Positions 1 to 8,949 of a stretch of 64,000 bases of DNA are shown here, piece by piece. Position numbers and translations under genes: made by a program. Each line of letters starts with the position of its first letter. Position 1 is the first letter of the stretch. The DNA comes from JADFRG01 sp964590515. GTDB lineage: Bacteria; Chloroflexota; Anaerolineae; Anaerolineales; E44-bin32. The notes beneath the pieces were generated by a model that saw only the letters and a program-made list of their open reading frames with translations, did not search any database and was not told the DNA's origin. The stretch is from the NCBI GenBank assembly GCA_964590515.1, contig CAZPZD010000006.1, forward strand, positions 4,839 to 68,838, given 5' to 3'.

Positions 1-1304
1 GCCACCGCCCCCGCGTGCACCGTCCACCCGGAGAGCTTTACTCCTTCGAGGCTGGCATACGCTCCGTTGTATTTGAGACTGAAATGGACATGCGGGCCTG
101 TGGAGAATCCGCCGGCGCACAACTCGCAGGCGATGGTGCCTAGCTTGGCATCCCGGCCAAGTGGGGCACCGCTGTAGAGATTCCTCAGGTGATAGTAGCT
201 GGTCACCCAACCGGCACCATGGTCGATCTCCAGCCAGCAGCTGTATCCGAACGGACGATATACCGAACCCGAGGCCGCGGCTACCGCGTACAGGTTGGGT
301 GGCGCGCCGCAAGTGCCGCCCCCCGTGAAGAAATCCAGCGAACTGAACGGAGGTGGGTAGTTACCCCCGTTCCAGCTGTGCGGCCCGCTGGCGGTCCAGG
401 TGGCACCGAGCGGGAAAGGCATTTGAAGCAAGCTGGCCGGCGGGGCACTCACCGGGTTGATCAGGTTGGCTTCGCTCAGCAGATCGATCCCTGGGAAGAG
501 GGCTCCAAACACAAGTCGGAAGGAGGTTGGCTGAGCGGCGCCCTGAACTGAGAATCCCTCCGGGTAAGTGTCGGCGGCCAGCACGGCGGCCACCGCGGCG
601 GTCCCGGAAGACGTGGAGGCATCCAGAACTGCAACCGACCCGTCGGCGTACCAGATGGCGGGCCCGCCGGCCGGTGCGACGGAGAGGGCGGGTCGACGGG
701 CGCCCCAGGTATGCAGGTGCTCGTAAAAGGTCGCCGCCAACTGCATTGCGGTCGATTCGATCCGTTGGCCGACCTCAAGGGCCGGAGTGTTGACCGGGAG
801 GCCGGTCACCCAACCATCCCGGATTTCGAGCACCGTCAGCAATACCCGCGGATTGACGCTGGAGTAGCTGGCCCACAGTTCGAGATCGGCGGCGTACGGG
901 GCCAGCGGGGACTTTCGATTCCGCAAGAATGCTCCGATATTGAACGGCCCGACGTTCGGCCCCCAGACAAACTGACCGTCGGAAACAAGTCCCGAAACGG
1001 CCTGGAGCCGATAGGCCGGCCCATTCCAGATCCTGCCGGCGGTCACCCCCGCCGGAAGCCAGGCATTCTCTGACTCGACTTCACGGGGCAGCAGGCGCAG
1101 ACCGGCGAACTCGGTCAGCGCTTCGAAGGAAAACAGACCGGTTCGGACTGGAAGGCCACCGGATCCCTTATCGAACTCATCGTCGAGGTGCGGTCTAGCA
1201 GCCCGATCGCCCGGCCTTGCGGCTCCCGGGACCCGGTCCGGGCTGCCGGACCGGATCGGGGCGAGCAGCAGGAAGCACAGCATCAGTGCAGCTGCGCCCC
1301 GCAT
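1..1304 (-). CDS. LasA-like M23 metallopeptidase, secreted (3' end cut by window)
   Basis: The reading frame is open from ATG 1304 to the window edge (434 complete codons). Residues 5-20 are a short hydrophobic signal sequence. The first ~300 residues form an unrecognised N-terminal region. The C-terminal part has the zinc-site pattern of M23 (LasA/lysostaphin-like) peptidases: PHSWNGG with His309, SSLDF with Asp324, and the HxH motif PHVHF with His405 and His407. Such enzymes cut peptidoglycan cross-links or glycine-rich peptides outside the cell. The gene is divergent from metK. An in-frame GTG at 1334 is an alternative start, but a GGAG sits just before ATG 1304. Only the C-terminus is missing. 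The fold is well supported; the substrate is unknown. Confidence 0.8.
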   Translation of the reverse strand, partial: MRGAAALMLCFLLLAPIRSGSPDRVPGAARPGDRAARPHLDDEFDKGSGGLPVRTGLFSFEALTEFAGLRLLPREVESENAWLPAGVTAGRIWNGPAYRLQAVSGLVSDGQFVWGPNVGPFNIGAFLRNRKSPLAPYAADLELWASYSSVNPRVLLTVLEIRDGWVTGLPVNTPALEVGQRIESTAMQLAATFYEHLHTWGARRPALSVAPAGGPAIWYADGSVAVLDASTSSGTAAVAAVLAADTYPEGFSVQGAAQPTSFRLVFGALFPGIDLLSEANLINPVSAPPASLLQMPFPLGATWTASGPHSWNGGNYPPPFSSLDFFTGGGTCGAPPNLYAVAAASGSVYRPFGYSCWLEIDHGAGWVTSYYHLRNLYSGAPLGRDAKLGTIACELCAGGFSTGPHVHFSLKYNGAYASLEGVKLSGWTVHAGAV

Positions 1305-1388
1305 TCTGCTCCGGCCCTTCCTAGCTTCGGTCACCGTCGTTCCACCCCCCGGTGCATGAAGTGGGCCGCGGCCTGGCCCAGGCTGTGG

Positions 1389-1394
1389 TATCAT
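1389..1394 (+). promoter_or_regulatory. Possible metK -10 box (TATCAT)
   Basis: TATCAT lies 80 bases before the metK ATG. No good -35 box is visible. It matches other -10 boxes in the window (TATCAT at 10274, TATAAT at 6110). No SAM-riboswitch-like structure was seen between it and metK. Confidence 0.3.
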
Positions 1395-1473
1395 GCCGAA
1401 CCATCCAGCGGAAAACCTTGCCCCTCGCCCCTTCCCGCGCCGAAGGGGATTTCCTTGAATCGGAGCAGTGCAG

Positions 1474-2700
1474 ATGACCAATAGTTTCATGACCTCGCCA
1501 AAGCTGTTGTTCACATCCGAGTCGGTCACCGAGGGCCACCCTGATAAGCTCTGCGATCAGCTGTCGGATGCCGTGCTCGATGCCTGCCTGACCCAGGATC
1601 CGATCTCACGGGTGTCCTGCGAGGTGGCCGCCAAGACTGGATTCGTGATGTTCCTGGGCGAGATCACCACTTCGGCCCACATCAACTTTGACGAACTCGC
1701 CCGCAAAGTGATCCTGGACATCGGATACGACGACTGCAACAAAGGTCTGGACGGCCGGACTTGTGGCGTGCAGGTCGCCATCGGTAAGCAGAGTTCGGAC
1801 ATCGCACAGGGGGTAAACCGAGCCCTCGAATCGCGCACCGGGGAAGTCACCGATGAAGAGGTCGAGACCATCGGCGCGGGCGACCAGGGGATGATGTTCG
1901 GATACGCGTGCACGGAGACCCACACCTTCATGCCGATGCCAATTGACCTCGCCCACCGGCTGACCCGCCAGTTAGCGGAGGTGCGGCGCAGTGGTGATCT
2001 CCCCTGGGTGCGGCCCGACGGTAAGTCGCAGGTGACCGTGCAGTACGAATACGGCCGGCCAGTCCGGGTGGACACGGTGGTGATCAGCACGCAGCATGCT
2101 CCCGAGATGGAGGGGCCCAAGCTCGAAGCAGCCATCAAGGAGCACGTGATCCTGAAGGTACTGCCGGAGGAAATGGTCGACCGGGAGTTGAAGGTGTACG
2201 TCAATCCGACCGGACGCTTCGTAATTGGCGGCCCGCAAGGCGATTCTGGGCTCACCGGCCGCAAGATCATCGTGGATTCCTACGGAGGGATGGGGCGCCA
2301 CGGCGGGGGTTGCTTCAGCGGGAAAGACGCTACCAAGGTTGATCGATCGGGGGCCTACGCCGCCCGCTGGGTGGCCAAACACATCGTCGCCGCCGGGCTG
2401 GCTGACCGTTGCGAAATCCAAATCGCCTACGCGATCGGAATTGCACACCCGCTCTCGATTAATGTCGAGACGTTTGGCACCGGGCAGGTGGACGACGCGA
2501 AGATCGTTGAGATCATCCAGGAACAGTTTGATCTGAGACCCGGCGCTATTATTCGGGACCTGGGATTGCGCCGCCCAATCTTCCAGCCAACCGCCTCTTA
2601 TGGACACTTTGGACGAGACGATCTGGATCTGCCTTGGGAGCGGCTGAATCGGTTGGAAAGCGTTCAGGCCGCCTCAGGGGTGCTGGTAGAGCAGGCGTAA
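1474..2700 (+). CDS. metK: S-adenosylmethionine synthase
   Basis: MetK makes S-adenosylmethionine from methionine and ATP in the cytoplasm. The 408-residue product has the family signatures: GHPDK near residue 21, the GAGDQG loop near residue 135, and the glycine-rich P-loop-like motif, here GGGCFSGKD, with Cys where most family members have Ala. Length is slightly above the usual 380-400. ATG 1474 is preferred because GGAG at 1462-1465 is correctly spaced; GTG 1468 and ATG 1489 are in-frame alternatives. A strong terminator follows directly. Confidence 0.97.
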   Translation: MTNSFMTSPKLLFTSESVTEGHPDKLCDQLSDAVLDACLTQDPISRVSCEVAAKTGFVMFLGEITTSAHINFDELARKVILDIGYDDCNKGLDGRTCGVQVAIGKQSSDIAQGVNRALESRTGEVTDEEVETIGAGDQGMMFGYACTETHTFMPMPIDLAHRLTRQLAEVRRSGDLPWVRPDGKSQVTVQYEYGRPVRVDTVVISTQHAPEMEGPKLEAAIKEHVILKVLPEEMVDRELKVYVNPTGRFVIGGPQGDSGLTGRKIIVDSYGGMGRHGGGCFSGKDATKVDRSGAYAARWVAKHIVAAGLADRCEIQIAYAIGIAHPLSINVETFGTGQVDDAKIVEIIQEQFDLRPGAIIRDLGLRRPIFQPTASYGHFGRDDLDLPWERLNRLESVQAASGVLVEQA

Positions 2701-2724
2701 CCGGAGGCGCGAGGGGACTCCCCA

Positions 2725-2758
2725 CGGCTTCCCAGATTGCAGGGAAGCCGTTTTTTTT
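2725..2758 (+). terminator. Rho-independent terminator after metK
   Basis: A 9-bp perfect stem (CGGCTTCCC / GGGAAGCCG) with an 8-base loop is followed by eight T. It ends metK transcription only 17 bases before the next start codon, so some readthrough may feed the downstream gene. Confidence 0.93.
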
Positions 2759-2775
2759 CTCGAAGAAGGATTAAG

Positions 2776-3864
2776 GTGTCACAAGTCGAGTCATCGGGCG
2801 GACCTCGATCTGAAATCGAAGCGACTGAGCTGTGGCCCTGGCCATTCAGCCGAGCCGACTTGGCCGCCGGCCTTCGACGTTACCTAGGGGATCCGACCGT
2901 GTGGGTGGAGCAAGTTGAGCCGGTTACCCTGAGCCACATGCGCCCATCGATTGGCCGGGTGCGGGGTGCCTTGGTCAGCTACACCCACACCGGGGGCGAG
3001 GGAACTTGCCGGCTGGTCGTCAAGGAACCTCGCGGAACAACCCGCACCGGACTGGCCGGTGCCGGCCGGAGAGAGGTCGGGGTCTATCGCTATCTGGCCT
3101 CCGAGATCCCGGTTCGCACTCCGAAACTGGTGGCAGCCTCCGGGGCCGGTGATTGGATTGTGCTCGAGGAGCTGAGATCGGAGCGGGGGGCCTCGAAATG
3201 GACCCGAGCTGACTACCGGAGGGCGGTCCATTCCTTGACCGACCTGCACGACCGCTTCTGGGGACTGTCGGAAGACCTGGCTAACTACCCATGGCTCAGC
3301 CGGCCGCTCGATGCGGATTTCGAAATCCACGTCGCAGCCGCGGCTAACTCGCTGGAGCGGATTGCCGATCACGGACGCTTGGCTAGCTGGCCAGAGCGAG
3401 TGCACACGATGGCTCACCTGATCCTGCATGCAGATCAGGTGGTCGCACCGCTCAGGCAGGAGCCGGCCACTCTGCTGCACGGTGACTACTGGCCAGGGAA
3501 TATCGCCGTGCTTGACGAGAACACCCAGGTTGTCTACGACTGGCAGATGGCGGGGGTTGGCCCGCCGATGTTGGACGTCGTAGCCTTCGTGCTCAAGAGT
3601 GAGTGGTGGTTCGGCGGGCTGCCGCTCGGGCGCGGCCTCATTGCTCAGGAGTACCGACAATTGCTCGCCAAGATATCAGGGCAGCGCTGGACCGATGAGC
3701 GTTGGGACGAGTTGTGGGATCACGCTCTGATGTGGCGCTTTCTTCAGGAGTGGCTCGACCTGCTGGCGATCTCACCGAGCACCCTGTTAGAAGCCAGGTC
3801 GGCGCAGCTGGAAGAATTGTGGTTCGAACCGTTGGCGAAGGCGGTCGCCCGCCGGCTGTTGTGA
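2776..3864 (+). CDS. APH-fold phosphotransferase (kinase-like) of unknown substrate
   Basis: The 362-residue protein belongs to the aminoglycoside phosphotransferase/choline kinase-like fold. The Brenner motif LLHGDYWPGN near residue 236 supplies the catalytic Asp and Asn, and VYDWQMAG supplies the metal-binding Asp. An N-lobe with VVKEP (probable ATP-binding Lys) is also visible. Members phosphorylate small molecules, but substrate cannot be read from sequence and this is not evidence of antibiotic resistance. GTG 2776 is chosen because AAGGA lies 5 bases upstream; the frame also extends back into the preceding terminator, which cannot be coding. proS follows after 50 bases. Confidence 0.82.
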   Translation: MSQVESSGGPRSEIEATELWPWPFSRADLAAGLRRYLGDPTVWVEQVEPVTLSHMRPSIGRVRGALVSYTHTGGEGTCRLVVKEPRGTTRTGLAGAGRREVGVYRYLASEIPVRTPKLVAASGAGDWIVLEELRSERGASKWTRADYRRAVHSLTDLHDRFWGLSEDLANYPWLSRPLDADFEIHVAAAANSLERIADHGRLASWPERVHTMAHLILHADQVVAPLRQEPATLLHGDYWPGNIAVLDENTQVVYDWQMAGVGPPMLDVVAFVLKSEWWFGGLPLGRGLIAQEYRQLLAKISGQRWTDERWDELWDHALMWRFLQEWLDLLAISPSTLLEARSAQLEELWFEPLAKAVARRLL

Positions 3865-3914
3865 CCGAGGGCCGGCCACGGCTCCGCAGGCGATGGACAG
3901 GAAGAGGTTGATCG

Positions 3915-5345
3915 ATGGCTGAATCGCGTTTGCCCTCCCGGGCAGAGGACTTCTCGGAGTGGTACAACCAGCTGGTTCTGAAGGCCGAGCTGGCGGACTA
4001 TGCACCGGTGCGGGGCTGCATGGTCGTGCGACCCTACGGTTGGACCTTGTGGGAAAACATCACCGCCGCGCTCGACAGCCGATTCAAGGCGACCGGGCAT
4101 GTCAACGCCGCGTTCCCACTGCTGATCCCAATGAGTTTTCTCGAAAAAGAGAAGGACCATGTTGAGGGTTTTTCTCCCCTGTTGGCAGTCGTCACCATCG
4201 CCGGGGGAGAGCAGCTGGAAGAACCGCTGGTTGTGCGTCCCACCTCTGAGACGATCATCGGGCACATGTATGCCAAGTGGATCCAGTCGTACCGAGACCT
4301 TCCGGTGCTGATCAACGTCTGGAACAGTGTCGTGCGCTGGGAGCTGCGCACCAAGCTGTTCCTACGCACGACCGAGTTCTACTGGCAGGAGGGCCACACG
4401 GCCCACGCTACCGCCGAGGAGGCCCAGGCCGAAACCGAGCAGATGTTGAACGTGTACACCGATTTTTCGGAGAACGAGGCCGCGGTGCCGGTGATCAAGG
4501 GGCGCAAGAGCGCAAGTGAGAAATTCGCGGGTGCGGTGGCCTCGTACAGCATCGAGGCCATGATGGGAGACACCCGGGCCCTGCAGGCCGGGACCTCTCA
4601 TTATCTTGGCGACAACTTCGCCAGGGCCTTCTCCATTCAGTATCTCGATCGAGAGAACACCCAGCAGTTCTGCCAGACCACTTCCTGGGGGCTTTCGACT
4701 CGGTTCGTGGGCGCGATCATCATGGTCCACGGAGACGACCAGGGTCTGATCCTGCCGCCCCGATTGGCGCCTCATCAGGCGGTGATCGTGCCGATCTACA
4801 AGAACGATCAAGAGCGAAGCGCGGTCATGGAACAAGTGGAAACGACCCGTCAGGCGATGGAAGGCAAACGGATCCGGCTGCGCATCGATGATCGGCAGGA
4901 AGTGACCCCCGGCTTCAAGTTCAATGACTGGGAGATGCGCGGCGTCCCCGTTCGGGTCGAAATCGGCCCTAAAGACGTCAGCCGGGGGACGGTCACCCTC
5001 GCCCGACGCGACCAGCGCAGCCGGGAGTCCGTGAGCCAGGGGGGTGTGGCGGAAGCCATGGACGCACTGCTGGCCGATATCCAGCGTTCAATGCTCGAGC
5101 GGGCCCGCGAGTTTCAGCGGCAGCATACATTCCAGCCGGAAGACTACGATGGCTTGAAAGCAGCGGTTCAATCCGGTTGGGCCGACGTGTGGTGGTGCGG
5201 CGATCCGGCGGACGAAATCCGAATTCAGCAGGACACCAAAGCCACCAATCGGGTCATCCTAGCGGATCAGCAAGCCGGCGAAGGCCGCTGCGTTGTCTGC
5301 GGCAAGGCTGCCCGGGAGCGGGCCATCTTCGCCCGGGCCTACTGA
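3915..5345 (+). CDS. proS: Prolyl-tRNA synthetase, archaeal/eukaryote type
   Basis: Charges tRNA-Pro with proline. The 476-residue protein has the class II core: RPTSETII, the motif-2 region RTTEFYWQEGHTAHA, a C-terminal anticodon-binding domain (APHQAVIVPIY), and a C-terminal region ending in a CVVCGKAARERAIF zinc-like segment and a final Tyr. The absence of the large editing insertion and the terminal aromatic are typical of the short ProRS found in archaea, eukaryotes and some bacteria such as Chloroflexota and Thermus. A purine-rich AGGAAGAGG precedes ATG 3915. Confidence 0.95.
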   Translation: MAESRLPSRAEDFSEWYNQLVLKAELADYAPVRGCMVVRPYGWTLWENITAALDSRFKATGHVNAAFPLLIPMSFLEKEKDHVEGFSPLLAVVTIAGGEQLEEPLVVRPTSETIIGHMYAKWIQSYRDLPVLINVWNSVVRWELRTKLFLRTTEFYWQEGHTAHATAEEAQAETEQMLNVYTDFSENEAAVPVIKGRKSASEKFAGAVASYSIEAMMGDTRALQAGTSHYLGDNFARAFSIQYLDRENTQQFCQTTSWGLSTRFVGAIIMVHGDDQGLILPPRLAPHQAVIVPIYKNDQERSAVMEQVETTRQAMEGKRIRLRIDDRQEVTPGFKFNDWEMRGVPVRVEIGPKDVSRGTVTLARRDQRSRESVSQGGVAEAMDALLADIQRSMLERAREFQRQHTFQPEDYDGLKAAVQSGWADVWWCGDPADEIRIQQDTKATNRVILADQQAGEGRCVVCGKAARERAIFARAY

Positions 5346-5372
5346 CCCCGCTGAAGCGCGCGGCAGCTCGAG

Positions 5373-6098
5373 ATGCCAGCCATTGATCCCGGCCGGCTCG
5401 CCCGGCAGGTCGCCGACCTGCAGGCGGTCGCGGCCAACCCGGCCGAATTGACTCAAGCTGTAATCAAGCTGCTGGATGAGTATGGTGACCGGACTCGCCG
5501 CCTGGCATCCGAGGACTCCCCAGTTCCGGCCCCGGTCGAGCGGGCCATTCTTCGCGCCCTGCAGGGGGCTCTGGAGAATGACACCGACGCGGTGGCCCGG
5601 AGCGCGGCGGCCCTGTGGCAGGCGGCCCCCATCGCGGCAAAGTCGTTGGCAGCCGGTCTGATCGGTTCATACCCTGGCAGTGCCGCGGCGGACCTGGCCG
5701 AAACCTGGGCGACCGAGGCCGTGCCGCCGGGTGTAATCCAACTGCTCGGGGAAGTCGGGCTAACCAGCTGGCGGCGAATGCACCCCAGCGATTTCTTGGA
5801 GCGGGTCGAGGGCTGGCTCGCCGACCGGCGCCGGCTCATGGCGTTGTATGGATTGAGGGCTGCGGTTCAGGAGGCGGAGTTCGAGGACCTTCCGGCTGTC
5901 TTTCAACTCTTGGAGGGCATCGGAGGACAGGTGCGCGGGGAGTCGAGGCGGGCCCTTGGCCTGTTGATCAAGACCCTGGCAACTCGTTCCGCGAATGAAA
6001 CGGCCCAGTTCCTGGTTGAACAAGTGGAGGCCGGAGTACCGGGCACAGCCTGGATGAGGGCCCTGCTCTCGGACCGGGCATTCACTTCGCCTCGCTAG
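5373..6098 (+). CDS. Hypothetical alpha-helical (HEAT/ARM-like) protein
   Basis: A 241-residue soluble protein made almost entirely of predicted amphipathic helices rich in Ala, Leu and Glu, spaced like HEAT or DNA-alkylation-repair-type repeats. No catalytic motif, signal peptide or membrane segment is visible. It lies 27 bases after proS on the same strand, so it is probably co-transcribed. A helical-repeat scaffold is the most that can be inferred; no function is assigned. Confidence 0.6.
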   Translation: MPAIDPGRLARQVADLQAVAANPAELTQAVIKLLDEYGDRTRRLASEDSPVPAPVERAILRALQGALENDTDAVARSAAALWQAAPIAAKSLAAGLIGSYPGSAAADLAETWATEAVPPGVIQLLGEVGLTSWRRMHPSDFLERVEGWLADRRRLMALYGLRAAVQEAEFEDLPAVFQLLEGIGGQVRGESRRALGLLIKTLATRSANETAQFLVEQVEAGVPGTAWMRALLSDRAFTSPR

Positions 6099-6115
6099 GT
6101 TCGGGATGGTATAAT
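6086..6115 (+). promoter_or_regulatory. rpsO promoter
   Basis: A perfect TATAAT at 6110-6115 lies 46 bases before rpsO. The -35 region (TTCGCC, spacing 18) is weak. The promoter overlaps the end of the preceding gene. Confidence 0.65.
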
Positions 6116-6161
6116 GCTCCGTCTTCATAGACCCGACCGCTAGGCATAGAATCGCACTCAC

Positions 6162-6434
6162 ATGACGCTGACCAAGGCCGATAAGGACGTGGTGATTGGC
6201 GAGTACCATCGGCACCCGAGCGACACGGGATCGCCGGAGGTGCAAGTCGCCATTCTGACCCGCAGAATCGAGTATCTAACCGAGCATCTGAAGCAGCATT
6301 CGATGGATGCCTCATCCCGCCGGGGCTTGCTGAGGCTTGTCGGGCAACGGCGCCGTCACTTGGCTTACTTGAAGGGCAAGAACTCGGGTGCCTACCTGGC
6401 CCTCACCGATCGTTTGGGCATCCGTCGTAAGTGA
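6162..6434 (+). CDS. rpsO: 30S ribosomal protein S15
   Basis: A 90-residue protein of exactly the usual S15 length. It has the family segments SDTGSPEVQVAILT near residue 20 and HSMDASSRRGLLRLVGQRRR near residue 46, which contact 16S rRNA. The order rpsO-pnp is the same as in E. coli and many other bacteria. It has its own TATAAT promoter and is followed by a terminator. Confidence 0.97.
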   Translation: MTLTKADKDVVIGEYHRHPSDTGSPEVQVAILTRRIEYLTEHLKQHSMDASSRRGLLRLVGQRRRHLAYLKGKNSGAYLALTDRLGIRRK

Positions 6435-6451
6435 ATCGGGCCGGACGGCGG

Positions 6452-6487
6452 GCGGATGGACTTAGGGGTTCATCTGCTCGTTTTTTT
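6452..6487 (+). terminator. Rho-independent terminator after rpsO
   Basis: A 10-bp stem (GCGGATGGAC / GTTCATCTGC, with two G-T pairs) and a 6-base loop are followed by TCG and seven T. It separates rpsO from pnp, possibly only partially. Confidence 0.8.
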
Positions 6488-6534
6488 GTCCGGAGACTAA
6501 ACAGGGAAATCGCCCGGAAGCGGGGTCGGGAATT

Positions 6535-6575
6535 GGAGCTTGGCCTTCAGGCAAGTGACTTGAAGGACACGCTCC
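6535..6575 (+). promoter_or_regulatory. Hairpin in the pnp leader
   Basis: GGAGC (6535) pairs with GCTCC (6571). Inside it, separated by a symmetric 4x4 internal loop, CCTTCA (6544) pairs with TGAAGG (6561) around an 11-base loop. There is no T-tract, so it is not a terminator. In E. coli the pnp leader carries an RNase III-processed stem used for autoregulation; a similar role here is inference only. Confidence 0.5.
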
Positions 6576-6616
6576 AGTGCCTGACCCTCGCTGGCCCCGG
6601 GCCTGGAGGGTTCTGA

Positions 6617-8842
6617 ATGTTAGGTAAACGACAGTACGAGGCGGTCGTGGGTGGCCAGACCATCACGATCGCCACCGGCGGCTTCGCCGAGCAAGCCGGC
6701 GGTGCAGTGACCGTGCGGCAGGGGGATACCCTCCTGCTCGCAACGGCCACGATGAGCCGCACTCCCCGCGAAGGCATCGACTTCTTTCCCCTCACTGTCG
6801 ACTACGAGGAACGGATGTACGCCGGAGGCAAGATTCCCGGTTCCTTCTTCCGCCGGGAAGGGCGGCCGCCCGAGTCGGCCATCCTCATCGACCGACTGAC
6901 CGACCGGCCGCTGCGACCCTTGTTCCCCAAATACATGCGGAACGACGTCCAACTGATTATCTACTCGCTTTCCTCCGACGGCCAAACCCCGATCGATGTG
7001 TTGGCGATTCTGGGCGCTTCCGCCGCGTTAACCATCTCGGATATTCCGTTTGAGGGGCCCGTGGGCGCACTGCGGGTTGGGTTCGACGAGCATGGCGAGT
7101 TCGCCTTCAACCCGACTTACCAGGATGCCGAGGCCAATGGTCTGGACCTGCGCATGGCCGGGACTCGCGAGGCGATCATGATGGTCGAGTGCAACTCCGA
7201 CCAGCTTGAAGAACGGCGAATCATTGCTGCCCTAGAGGCCGGCCATAAGGCCATGCTGCCGCTGGTCGAGCTCCAGGCAAAGATGCGGGCCGAGTTGGGC
7301 AAACCTAAACGCGAATACATCACGATCGAACCCGCCGCGGAGATCGAGGAAGCAGTCCTGACCTGGGGGGCTGGGCGGCTGGCGGAGCTCACGGCCGCGA
7401 CCTATGCCAAGTCGGAGTTCTACGACGCGATGCGCGGCCTGGAAGAGGAAGCGGCCGCGGCCTTGCCAGAGCTGAACCCGGCCGACCTGCGCGAAGTGCT
7501 GTGGCGCAAGGTGAAAGCCGGGGTAAGAGAGCGGGTGCTGAAGGAGGGGGTTAGAGTCGACGGCCGGGGGCCGGATGACCTTCGCAAGATCGAGGTCCAG
7601 GTGGACCTCAGCCCGCGGGCCCATGGGTCTGGACTGTTTAATCGGGGAGAGACCCAGGTGCTCACCCTGGCCACAGTGGGGACGCCCCGCGAGAGCCAGG
7701 AGCTAGACATCCTGGCCCCGGTTGAGCTCAAGCGCTACATGCATCATTACAACTTTCCTCCCTTCTCCACCGGAGAGACCAAGTTTCTGCGGGGCGCCTC
7801 TCGCCGGGACATTGGCCATGGGGCCCTTGCCGAACGGGCGTTGCTGCCGGTCCTCCCCACGAAGGATGAGTTTCCGTACACCATGCGGCTGGTTTCGGAA
7901 GTGCTGTCTTCCAACGGATCGACCTCCATGGCCTCCGTGTGTGGTTCGACCCTGGCCCTGCTCGATACCGGCGTGCCGATCAAGGCGCCCGTGGCCGGGA
8001 TCGCGATGGGTCTGGTCAAGGATGGGGATCGGTACAGCATACTGACCGATATTCAAGGTCTCGAGGACCAGCTAGGCGACATGGACTTCAAGGTCGCTGG
8101 AACTCGGGAAGGCGTCACGGCTCTGCAAATGGACATCAAGATCAAGGGTCTCACGCCGGAGCTCATGTCCGAGGCCCTGGAGCGAGCCCGTCAGGCGCGG
8201 CTGGCCATTCTGGACAAGATCGAGGAGTTGATGCCCAGGCCGCGCGCGGAGCTCAAGCCGCACGCGCCGCGCATGACGGTGCTGCACATCGACCCGCAGA
8301 AGATCGGGGCAGTCATCGGGCCGGGTGGCAAGATGATCCGCAGTATTCAAGACGAGACCGGTGCTCGAATTGACATCGAAGACGATGGCACGATCTACAT
8401 TGCTTCCAGCGAGGGCCCGGCTGCTGAAGAGGCTCGAAGGCGGATCGAGGCGCTTGTCGAACAAGCAGTGGTCGGCCGCATCTACACCGGAAAAGTCGTG
8501 CGCACGACCGAGTTCGGCGCGTTTGTCGAGATCCTGCCGAACACGGATGGATTGGTCCATATCTCTCAGCTCGCCACCGAGCACATTGAAAAGGTGGAAG
8601 ACGTGGCGCGAGTTGGGGATGAGCTCACTGTGATGGTGACCGCCATCGATCCCGCCGGGAAGGTCCGGCTTTCCCGCACTGCCGTGCTGGAAGGCTGGAC
8701 CCTGGAAGAAGCCATGGAGCACGACCGGCCGCCGCGGCGCACGAGCGGTGGGGGGGATCGTGGCCGGGGGGGAGACCGCGGTCGAGGTGGGCGCGGCCCT
8801 GGCTCAGGCGACCGAGGCCGACCGCCTGGACCCGGGCGGTAG
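6617..8842 (+). CDS. pnp: Polyribonucleotide nucleotidyltransferase (PNPase)
   Basis: 3'-to-5' phosphorolytic exoribonuclease that degrades mRNA. The 741-residue product shows two RNase PH-like domains (about residues 10-230 and 310-540) around a helical linker, then a KH domain with the IGPGGKMIR loop near residue 560, and an S1 domain (about 620-690, GKVVRTTEFGAFVEI). The last ~35 residues are an Arg/Gly-rich RGG-like tail not found in the E. coli enzyme, probably an extra RNA-binding extension. GGAGGG lies just upstream of ATG 6617. Confidence 0.97.
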   Translation: MLGKRQYEAVVGGQTITIATGGFAEQAGGAVTVRQGDTLLLATATMSRTPREGIDFFPLTVDYEERMYAGGKIPGSFFRREGRPPESAILIDRLTDRPLRPLFPKYMRNDVQLIIYSLSSDGQTPIDVLAILGASAALTISDIPFEGPVGALRVGFDEHGEFAFNPTYQDAEANGLDLRMAGTREAIMMVECNSDQLEERRIIAALEAGHKAMLPLVELQAKMRAELGKPKREYITIEPAAEIEEAVLTWGAGRLAELTAATYAKSEFYDAMRGLEEEAAAALPELNPADLREVLWRKVKAGVRERVLKEGVRVDGRGPDDLRKIEVQVDLSPRAHGSGLFNRGETQVLTLATVGTPRESQELDILAPVELKRYMHHYNFPPFSTGETKFLRGASRRDIGHGALAERALLPVLPTKDEFPYTMRLVSEVLSSNGSTSMASVCGSTLALLDTGVPIKAPVAGIAMGLVKDGDRYSILTDIQGLEDQLGDMDFKVAGTREGVTALQMDIKIKGLTPELMSEALERARQARLAILDKIEELMPRPRAELKPHAPRMTVLHIDPQKIGAVIGPGGKMIRSIQDETGARIDIEDDGTIYIASSEGPAAEEARRRIEALVEQAVVGRIYTGKVVRTTEFGAFVEILPNTDGLVHISQLATEHIEKVEDVARVGDELTVMVTAIDPAGKVRLSRTAVLEGWTLEEAMEHDRPPRRTSGGGDRGRGGDRGRGGRGPGSGDRGRPPGPGR

Positions 8843-8855
8843 CAGCTGCAACTCC

Positions 8856-8880
8856 AGCCCCCGGCGAACGGGGGCTTTTT
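8856..8880 (+). terminator. Rho-independent terminator after pnp
   Basis: Perfect 8-bp stem AGCCCCCG / CGGGGGCT around GCGAA, then five T, 14 bases after the pnp stop. Confidence 0.9.
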
Positions 8881-8914
8881 GTTCACTGCCGATAGCCAGC
8901 TGCAGCCCGAATGA

Positions 8915-8943
8915 TTGCTCGGGTTATTCCGTTCAGCTACAAT
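8915..8943 (+). promoter_or_regulatory. Promoter giving a probably leaderless transcript
   Basis: TTGCTC (8915-8920) and TACAAT (8938-8943) are separated by exactly 17 bases. The expected transcription start falls on or next to ATG 8950, so the mRNA of the next gene probably has no 5' leader. This also argues against the upstream in-frame ATG 8911. Confidence 0.7.
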
Positions 8944-8949
8944 CGCCGA

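Noticed and set aside
1305..1473. Possible SAM riboswitch before metK
   Set aside because: No terminator or multi-helix core is visible in the 169-base region.
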